A DNA stretch of 16,455 nucleotides from Acidithiobacillus sulfuriphilus. Its GTDB lineage: Bacteria; Pseudomonadota; Gammaproteobacteria; Acidithiobacillales; Acidithiobacillaceae. A program made the translations under genes and the position numbers. Below, piece after piece: positions 1 to 5,301 of this stretch. Numbering within the stretch: the first letter of the stretch is position 1; each line of letters begins with the position of its first letter. The stretch is taken from NCBI RefSeq assembly GCF_003721225.1, contig NZ_RIZI01000129.1, positions 1 through 16,455 of the forward strand. Direction: 5' to 3'. Under the pieces are notes generated by a model. The model was not told where the DNA came from, searched no databases, and worked only from the letters and a program-made list of their open reading frames with translations.

Positions 1-454
1 AGACGGCGGCCAGGGATTCCACATTGCCGATGCCGGAGCCGTGGTAGTTCCAGGCGGTACAGGAGGTCTGGTCGGTCTCGTCGAGGTAATTGATGCCCAG
101 CTTGTTCATGAACCAGATGAGGCTGGTGGGATAGCCGGGGATGTTGCCGCACTGTCCGCAGCTCTTGTGGTGCCAGAGCTGATTGGTAGGAATGCGCTTT
201 TTCCAGCCGAAGAGCGTATCCACCTCTTCCGGCCGGTGCGCATCGGAGATGCGGTGGACGATGATCTCGCCTTCCTTCTCCAGTTCCCACATATGTTCGC
301 GAATGTCGTCCATGCGTTCGCCCAGATCGACGCTGCGGCGATCCACATGGCTGCGCACCCAGGCCGTCGCGGCTTCGGCCTCCTGGGCGGAGAGGTTGGT
401 GTCCTGGAAGAAGGCGCCGTGTCCGGCCACACCCTGCTGTGTTTTTTCAGTCAT
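1..454 (-). CDS. hdrB: sHdr-type heterodisulfide reductase-like subunit B (HdrB), partial
   Basis: The reading frame opens at ATG 454 and stays open for 151 codons to the window edge, so the C-terminal part is missing. GGAG lies just upstream of the ATG, 10 nt after the hdrC stop. Seen: residues 1-95 are polar, mostly helical-looking and free of cysteine; then HKSCGQCGNIPG (C99, C102) and SCTAWNYHGSG (C132), the first half of a CCG-type cysteine-rich domain that in the HdrB family binds a non-cubane iron-sulfur cluster. Known: in sulfur oxidisers the cytoplasmic sHdr complex (HdrC1B1A-HdrC2B2) oxidises protein-bound sulfane sulfur to sulfite. Position after rhd-tusA-dsrE-hdrC makes this the B1 copy. 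Odd points: the long N-terminal extension before the first CCG domain, and CT where classical HdrB has CC. Family assignment is firm; the paralogue number is inferred from order. Confidence 0.88.
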   Translation of the reverse strand, partial: MTEKTQQGVAGHGAFFQDTNLSAQEAEAATAWVRSHVDRRSVDLGERMDDIREHMWELEKEGEIIVHRISDAHRPEEVDTLFGWKKRIPTNQLWHHKSCGQCGNIPGYPTSLIWFMNKLGINYLDETDQTSCTAWNYHGSGIGNVESLAAV

Positions 455-464
455 TATTCACTCC

Positions 465-1151
465 TCAATCCTTGTCGCCCTGCTTTTCCAGCCAGTCTTC
501 GTAATCTTCCCGTTTCTCATCGATGAAGTCTTCGATTACGTCAAAAAGATTCTCATCCATGGTTTCGAGGGATTTCAGAACACCAGTCATTTCCCAGATG
601 GTATACATTTCCACGGAAGTCTTGAGCGAGACCTCCCAGGCCGTATCCGTGGTTTGCAAGGTGCGCACCGGGATCGCCTTGCGCAGCACACGCAAATCGC
701 CTTCAACCTTCTGAATGTTGGGGCCCCAGTCGGGAAAATGATCCGGCTGAATCATGTCCGGCGACAATTGGTTGCCCGTCGTGATCAGTTTCAACATGAC
801 GCGCCCGAAGGGCCGCAATACGTCCTTGGCCGATTGCATGCCATGACGAATGGATACCTCGCGCATGATCATGACGAGGCCGCCGGGAGAATTCTTGAAA
901 GGACAACGAGCAGCGCAGGTCATGCATTGGGCGCAGGCCCAGATCTTTTCCTGCATGGCGTCGTAGATCTGCTCGACGTTTTCGGTCCACAGCAATTGTA
1001 CGATTTCCCGCGGACTATAATCATAAAACTGTGCGGAGGGGCAGGTTGCAGTGCAAATCCCGCAATTTAAACAGCCGTTTAGCTCGTGATCGTAACGAAA
1101 ATCCGCACGGACCTCGTCAAACATCCCCTTCATCTCAGCGTAAGTCGCCAT
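465..1151 (-). CDS. hdrC: sHdr-type heterodisulfide reductase-like iron-sulfur subunit C (HdrC)
   Basis: A 228-residue cytoplasmic protein with two [4Fe-4S] ferredoxin motifs of the CxxCxxCxxxCP type: C27/C30/C33/C37 (CLNCGICTATCP) and C73/C76/C79/C83 (CAQCMTCAARCP). The rest is helical with an acidic, lysine-rich C-terminus. In Hdr complexes HdrC passes electrons between the HdrA flavin subunit and the HdrB cluster subunit. In sulfur oxidisers the complex runs in the oxidative direction on sulfur delivered by TusA and DsrE proteins. The ATG is well placed, 6 nt after AAGGAG (1158-1163). It follows dsrE by 58 nt and precedes hdrB by 10 nt, so it is cotranscribed with hdrB and probably with tusA-dsrE. 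By position this is the first (C1) copy; a second HdrC would be expected beyond the left edge. Confidence 0.92.
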   Translation of the reverse strand: MATYAEMKGMFDEVRADFRYDHELNGCLNCGICTATCPSAQFYDYSPREIVQLLWTENVEQIYDAMQEKIWACAQCMTCAARCPFKNSPGGLVMIMREVSIRHGMQSAKDVLRPFGRVMLKLITTGNQLSPDMIQPDHFPDWGPNIQKVEGDLRVLRKAIPVRTLQTTDTAWEVSLKTSVEMYTIWEMTGVLKSLETMDENLFDVIEDFIDEKREDYEDWLEKQGDKD

Positions 1152-1209
1152 TACTCGCTCCTTGCTTTAACCATTGCGCCAATGCAACCTTGGCACCACC
1201 GCGATCCAT
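1152..1209 (-). other. dsrE-hdrC intercistronic gap with small hairpin and strong RBS
   Basis: This 58-nt gap holds, on the minus strand, the perfect 5-bp hairpin CATTG-GCG-CAATG and then AAGGAG 6 nt before the hdrC ATG. There is no T-run, so it does not look like a terminator. A palindrome CATTTAAATG spans the dsrE stop codon. The gap probably lies within one transcript. Confidence 0.4.
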
Positions 1210-1683
1210 TTAAATGAACAGCGTAATGTCCGCCTCGCCGGCAAACTCGAAGAAGAGCGCCGCGCCACCCAGTTCGACCCCATCGATGAAGTCCGAGGTA
1301 TCGAACTCGAAGAGATCGACGGTCATCTGGCAGGCGATCATCCGCACTTCCGCCTCAACGCAAAGCTCGCGCAACTCCTCAAGGCTGGCAACACCCTTGG
1401 ACTTCATCTTGCTTTTCATCATGGAAGTAGCCATCGCTTCCATGCCGGGCACCAGGGCCATGACAAAATTGGGCATGGGGACGGGCATGGGCATGGCCGG
1501 GTTGCCCAGGGGGCTGACCCGCAAATGGCCGAGATCCTTTTTCAGGAGTTGCAGACCGTAAAAGGTGAAAAATATTTCCGTCGCATACCCCAAAGCCGCC
1601 GCCGTGGAGGCGAGAATGAAGGGAGGATATCCCCAGTCAAGGGTTCCCTTGGTGGCAATGATGGCCAATTTTTTTTCGTCCAT
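1210..1683 (-). CDS. dsrE: DsrE-family sulfur carrier (DsrE2/DsrE3 group) of the sHdr locus
   Basis: A 157-residue protein of the DsrE/DsrF-like superfamily. It opens with a Rossmann-like strand-loop (KKLAIIATKGTLDWGYPP). It then has a methionine- and proline-rich stretch (residues 62-93, nine Met) and the conserved ACQMTVDLF segment with C118, plus C108 ten residues before it. Known: in sHdr gene clusters DsrE proteins take part in thiosulfonate and sulfane-sulfur transfer with TusA, using paired cysteines of this kind; the Met-rich stretch is typical of this family. The ATG lies 6 nt after AGGAG (1690-1694). The gene sits between tusA and hdrC, which is the usual order. Assignment to the DsrE2 or DsrE3 subgroup needs a tree; the family call is secure. 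It is probably cytoplasmic, as no signal peptide is visible. Confidence 0.87.
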   Translation of the reverse strand: MDEKKLAIIATKGTLDWGYPPFILASTAAALGYATEIFFTFYGLQLLKKDLGHLRVSPLGNPAMPMPVPMPNFVMALVPGMEAMATSMMKSKMKSKGVASLEELRELCVEAEVRMIACQMTVDLFEFDTSDFIDGVELGGAALFFEFAGEADITLFI

Positions 1684-1689
1684 AACTCG

Positions 1690-1694
1690 CTCCT
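1690..1694 (-). promoter_or_regulatory. dsrE ribosome binding site
   Basis: AGGAG on the minus strand, 6 nt before the dsrE ATG. The surrounding GGAGCGAGT(T/A)ATGG is the same as at hdrC except for one base, giving two nearly identical translation starts within one operon. Confidence 0.7.
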
Positions 1695-1742
1695 AGCGCA
1701 GACCCATGTGGGTATCGAGTCCGTAAATGTCAGCCCTTCTGG

Positions 1743-1973
1743 TCAGGCCTTTTGGATGAAGAAGACAAATTCACCGCCGGCCTCGGCCTGTTCCAGCAAC
1801 GGATTCTTGGTCTGCTTGGAGAAGGCCTCGAAGTCCTTGACCGCACCGGGATCGGTAGCCACGATCTTTAGGACCTGACCGGCGGTCAATTCGCCAAGGG
1901 CCTTTTTCGTGCGGAGAATGGGCAACGGGCAGTTGAGGCCGCGCGCGTCGAGAACTTTATCTTCCTGTACCAT
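1743..1973 (-). CDS. tusA: TusA sulfur carrier protein
   Basis: A complete 76-residue TusA (SirA-like) protein. The signature CPLPILRTKKAL begins at C15, the cysteine that carries sulfur as persulfide or thiosulfonate. The ATG follows GAGGAGG with close spacing. Known: TusA is a central cytoplasmic sulfur donor, and in sulfur oxidisers it passes sulfur from rhodanese and DsrE to the sHdr (or rDsr) machinery. It lies between rhd and dsrE, 59 nt before the dsrE start, which supports a role in feeding sHdr rather than in tRNA thiolation alone. Length and all family landmarks are normal. Confidence 0.95.
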   Translation of the reverse strand: MVQEDKVLDARGLNCPLPILRTKKALGELTAGQVLKIVATDPGAVKDFEAFSKQTKNPLLEQAEAGGEFVFFIQKA

Positions 1974-2094
1974 GGGTTACCTCCTCGGTTTAGTGATCTC
2001 TGATTTACTACTGGTTGAACTCTATCAGGAACGACAGGGACAGCAAGGTAAATATTTTGATTTGATGATTAACCCCACCTATTTCAGTATCCCC
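1974..2094 (-). promoter_or_regulatory. AT-rich rhd-tusA gap, possible internal promoter
   Basis: A 121-nt gap that is clearly richer in A and T than the genes on both sides. It ends in the strong tusA ribosome site. On the minus strand a weak pair TTGCTG-N16-TAGAGT can be read, but neither box is convincing. By position it could start a tusA-dsrE-hdr transcript separate from soe-moaA-rhd. The promoter itself is only inferred. Confidence 0.3.
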
Positions 2095-2442
2095 TTATGG
2101 ATTGGCCGGGGGCGCTATGGGAAAACCCCTGCTGGCCCAGGCCGAAATACCTCCGCGCAGATTCAGGACCTGGCTAAACCCCTGTGCCGCTGCGAAGGCG
2201 GCAGCCTGGGCAGATCGTCCGCCGCTGAGGCAGTAAAACACGATGGGACTTTGCTTATCCAGCTTCTGGATCGACATGGGCAAGAGATGCAGCGGGAGAT
2301 GCTGGGCACCATCGATAATGCCCCGCGCCACCTCTGCCGGCGAGCGCACATCAATCAGGGTAAACGCCTCACCCTCCTCACGCAGTGCCTTGAGCTGGTC
2401 AGGGGTAATTTCTTGAAAGCCGTGCATAAGGTGTTCTTCCAT
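2095..2442 (-). CDS. rhd: Single-domain rhodanese sulfurtransferase
   Basis: A 115-residue rhodanese domain. It shows FTLIDVRSPAEVARGII (the conserved DVR...E entry motif), IVFYCLSGGRSAQAA with catalytic C71 and a six-residue active loop CLSGGRS, and the closing NLRGGISAW. Known: single-domain rhodaneses move sulfane sulfur from thiosulfate, GSSH or persulfides to acceptors, and in sHdr loci the rhd product feeds TusA. No signal peptide is visible, so it is cytoplasmic. The start is uncertain: a TTG at 2448, ATG 2442 and ATG 2427 are all in frame and none has a strong ribosome site; ATG 2442 is used here. It follows moaA by about 60 nt. Confidence 0.9.
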   Translation of the reverse strand: MEEHLMHGFQEITPDQLKALREEGEAFTLIDVRSPAEVARGIIDGAQHLPLHLLPMSIQKLDKQSPIVFYCLSGGRSAQAAAFAAAQGFSQVLNLRGGISAWASRGFPIAPPANP

Positions 2443-2501
2443 AGACAATACGATTAACGCCAGAGTTTACACCAAGCACGCGCCGCCTTGCACCCATGCC
2501 C

Positions 2502-3527
2502 CTACCCGCCCAGACGCATCATGAAGATGCGCGCGGAGCGCCCGGGATCGCTGACAAAAAAATGTTTCAGCGGCTTGTCCTGCCAAACTCCCCTGCGCAG
2601 CGCTTCGGCGATATGCTCATCGCCCTGGCCGCCGCGCAGGAGCGGCAGCAGATCAATGCCTGCTTCCTGCCCGAGGCAATACACCAGCCGCCCGCCGGCC
2701 GTGAGCCGGACCCGGTTACAGGTGGCGCAGAAATTATCGCTGATGGGCGTGATGAAGCCCACATGGGTCTGCGTCCCCGGGACCCGAAACAAGCGGGCCG
2801 GGCCATGATCGGCCTGGGCTTCGGCCGGCTCCAGGGGATAGCGTTCGGCAATGAGCCGCCGCGCCTCTTCCGCGCTCAGATATTGCCCATCCTGGGCCTC
2901 CGATCCCGCGACACCCAGCGGCATGGTTTCAATGAAACGGATATCCACCCCTTTGCCAATGGCATAGGCGACCAGCGCGGGCAACTCTGCGCCGTTGCGC
3001 TGGCGGAGCAGGACCACGTTGATCTTGATGCGCGGGATCCCGGCCTTTACCGCCTCTTCAATCCCCTGTTGCACGCGGCCTAGATCACCACCACGGGTGA
3101 TGACCGCAAAAGTGTCGGCATGAAGGCTGTCCATACTGATGTTGAGGTTATTCACCCCCGCCGCCACCAGCCTTGGCGCCAGGCGGCCCAGCAGCAAGCC
3201 ATTGGTACTTACGCTGATTTTGCCGACACCATGGCGCTTGGCCGATTCGATGAGGGAGAGCAGGTGCGGATAAATGAGGGGTTCACCGCCGGTGAAGCGG
3301 ATGTGACGCATGCCTAGATGGGCAAAAAGGCCGATGAGTCGATCGTATTCCTCCACCCGCAGATGGTCGTCGCGATCGAAGTAGGGGGTGCCCTCTTCGG
3401 GGGAGCAATATTCACAACGGAAGTTGCAGTGTTCCGTGACCGAGACACGCAAGTAGCTGATATGCCGACCAAACTGATCGATGAGATCAGCCTCCTTGTC
3501 CATTGCGGAAATGGCGGGTAGCAACAT
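2502..3527 (-). CDS. moaA: GTP 3',8-cyclase MoaA (molybdenum cofactor synthesis)
   Basis: A 341-residue radical SAM enzyme that, with MoaC, turns GTP into cyclic pyranopterin monophosphate, the first stage of Moco synthesis. Seen: the radical SAM motif CNFRCEYC (C34, C38, C41); FTGGEPL for SAM binding; the second cluster motif CATC-x13-C (C267, C270, C284); and the C-terminal double glycine (RLGG) that MoaA needs. ATG 3527 is chosen because TAGGAG lies 7 nt upstream; the internal ATG at 3503 has no ribosome site. It follows soeC by 113 nt, where a weak TTGCAA-N17-TAGATG pair (3604-3632, minus strand) might serve as a promoter. Its place between a Mo enzyme operon and sulfur-transfer genes suggests cofactor supply for that enzyme. 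Confidence 0.96.
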   Translation of the reverse strand: MLLPAISAMDKEADLIDQFGRHISYLRVSVTEHCNFRCEYCSPEEGTPYFDRDDHLRVEEYDRLIGLFAHLGMRHIRFTGGEPLIYPHLLSLIESAKRHGVGKISVSTNGLLLGRLAPRLVAAGVNNLNISMDSLHADTFAVITRGGDLGRVQQGIEEAVKAGIPRIKINVVLLRQRNGAELPALVAYAIGKGVDIRFIETMPLGVAGSEAQDGQYLSAEEARRLIAERYPLEPAEAQADHGPARLFRVPGTQTHVGFITPISDNFCATCNRVRLTAGGRLVYCLGQEAGIDLLPLLRGGQGDEHIAEALRRGVWQDKPLKHFFVSDPGRSARIFMMRLGG

Positions 3528-3640
3528 GGATCACTCCTAGACGAGGGGCACCTGTCCCGGAAGAGAAAAACGGGGCATTTTCACTTGCTCGGCATAGGCC
3601 TCGCATCTAGTTCCATCTTAGACCCTTTGCAACCTTACAT

Positions 3641-4579
3641 TCAACATTGTTGACGACCATGGTAAAGATTAACCACATGCTGGGCCTCGACGAAAAAGAG
3701 CCAACGCTCCACCCCGATACCGAAGAAGACCGATACGACAGCCAGCCACGCCAGGCTGCCAAGTCCTAGGGACAAAGCCAGGGCCAGTGCCCATACGGGG
3801 ATCACAAAAGCGAAGAGGTACATGAGGAACTTGATGGTGTTGGCCTTGGCGGCGGGAATCGTGTGCCCGAACTCCTGGGTAAGAAAGGTGCCGAAGGTGT
3901 GCCCCTGGTCCAGTATGCGCACGTTGGAACGGTTGAAGCCCGTGGCCGTGCGGATGGTGGGACCGTTAGGACGGGCGATCCAGAAATAGTAGATGCCCTT
4001 GAGCACGGCGGCGGCGGCGAGCAGGGCAACGGCCATCCCCACCAGCGTCTGCGCCGGCCCACCCGTAGCGATACGCAAAGCCGCCAGCACGGTCGCGCCG
4101 ATGGCAAGACCCATGGCGTAAAAGTTGGCCGGAACGAGGGGCGTATTCCACTGGCGGATGGTGCGCAGGCAGGCGTAGATCATGCCTTGGCAGAAAATCG
4201 TGATCAGGCCGAGGGCGCCGGCCACATTGGCAAGCAACAGACCCGTTACATCCGCCGATCCGCCGGTGAAAAACACCCATACCAGATAAAGCATGGCGAA
4301 GGGATAGTACAGCACGGCGAAGACGCCCTCGCGGGCGAGCCAGGAGGTCCGCCAGCGGGTAAAGGCGCGCCAGGCGTTCTTCGGGTTGGCCAGATGGGCG
4401 GTGGAGGACAGCATGCCGATGGTGACGAAGAGGACGGACAACAACACTGCCACCATGGTCTGCATGGGGGAGAGGCCGCCGTCGATCTGGAAATCGTTGA
4501 CGATGGCGGTCAGTGCCATGAGTCCGAAACCGCCACCGGAGAAAAGCGTCAGAAAAATAACTGCGAGGGCCGGATGCAT
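3641..4579 (-). CDS. soeC: DmsC-like membrane anchor subunit (SoeC)
   Basis: A 312-residue integral membrane protein with eight predicted helices, at about residues 5-27, 40-62, 83-105, 112-134, 150-170, 176-198, 247-270 and 275-297. The loop with HLANPKNAW and SWLAREG is typical of the DmsC family, not of the ten-helix NrfD type. Known: in SoeABC this subunit anchors the cytoplasmic catalytic pair to the membrane and passes electrons to the quinone pool. ATG 4579 is chosen over an in-frame start at 4600 because AAGGAG lies right before it and it leaves a 10-nt gap after soeB rather than an overlap. The soluble C-terminal end is short. Function as a sulfite:quinone link is inferred from the operon. 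Confidence 0.88.
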   Translation of the reverse strand: MHPALAVIFLTLFSGGGFGLMALTAIVNDFQIDGGLSPMQTMVAVLLSVLFVTIGMLSSTAHLANPKNAWRAFTRWRTSWLAREGVFAVLYYPFAMLYLVWVFFTGGSADVTGLLLANVAGALGLITIFCQGMIYACLRTIRQWNTPLVPANFYAMGLAIGATVLAALRIATGGPAQTLVGMAVALLAAAAVLKGIYYFWIARPNGPTIRTATGFNRSNVRILDQGHTFGTFLTQEFGHTIPAAKANTIKFLMYLFAFVIPVWALALALSLGLGSLAWLAVVSVFFGIGVERWLFFVEAQHVVNLYHGRQQC

Positions 4580-4589
4580 GTTTTTCTCC

Positions 4590-5282
4590 TTAACGCTCAA
4601 CCACGCGGTTCACCCATTCCTTCACCTTGCGGACCGCTTTTTTCTTGAGGTCGTCGGTGGGGATGGGGGCGTGCACGCGGGGTGGCAGGTAGTGATTGGT
4701 GGGGTTGTAATTCAGTTCCGGCATCAACTGGTAGCCGCCACGTTGACGCACCGCCCGGGCGACCGGGCTCTCGGGATCGTCCAGATCGCCGAACATGCGG
4801 GCATGGGCAGGACAGGTGAGGACGCAGGCCGGTTGCCGTTCTTCCTCCGGTATCTCCCGATCATAGATGCGATCGATGCACAAGGTGCACTTCTTCATCG
4901 TCCCGGAGACCCGATCCAGTTCCCGCGCGCCGTAGGGACAGGCCCAGGAACAGTAGTTGCAACCCATGCACTTGTTCTGATCGACAAGGACGATTCCGTC
5001 TTCGGCCCGCTTATAGGAGGCCCCCGTCGGGCAGACCGTAACGCACTCGGCGTTTTCACAGTGCATGCACGACATGGGGAAGTTGATGGTCTTGTTGTGG
5101 GGGTACTCGCCCACTTCGTAATGCCGAATGCGGTTGAACCACACCCCGGACGGCCGTGCCCCGTAGGGATCATAGTCCGTCAGGGGTGCCGTAGTGCCGC
5201 TGGTGTTCCATTCCTTGCAGGCGACCGCGCAGGCATGGCAGCCCACGCAGGTATCAAGGTCAATAACCAGTCCTAGTCGCAT
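4590..5282 (-). CDS. soeB: Four-cluster [4Fe-4S] electron transfer subunit (SoeB)
   Basis: A 230-residue ferredoxin-like subunit of the DmsB/PsrB/SoeB family. Four cysteine groups are present: C12/15/18/22, C72/75/80/84, C105/108/111/115 and C132/135/153/157, enough for four [4Fe-4S] clusters that wire the Mo site to the quinone-reactive anchor. No signal peptide is visible. ATG 5282 is used; it follows AAGGAG by 7 nt and lies 19 nt after the soeA stop. The gene is in tight order soeA-soeB-soeC, so the three form one unit. Length and cluster pattern are normal. Substrate is set by the A subunit. Confidence 0.92.
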   Translation of the reverse strand: MRLGLVIDLDTCVGCHACAVACKEWNTSGTTAPLTDYDPYGARPSGVWFNRIRHYEVGEYPHNKTINFPMSCMHCENAECVTVCPTGASYKRAEDGIVLVDQNKCMGCNYCSWACPYGARELDRVSGTMKKCTLCIDRIYDREIPEEERQPACVLTCPAHARMFGDLDDPESPVARAVRQRGGYQLMPELNYNPTNHYLPPRVHAPIPTDDLKKKAVRKVKEWVNRVVER

Positions 5283-5301
5283 GAGTGCTCTCCTTGCCCC
5301 G

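Noticed and set aside
183..1070. Plus-strand open frames opposite hdrB and hdrC
   Set aside because: They are shadows of genes with clear cysteine motifs on the minus strand and show no domain of their own.
1395..1500. Methionine-rich segment of DsrE as a novelty or metal-binding site
   Set aside because: Met- and Pro-rich sequence at this place is usual in the DsrE2-type family.
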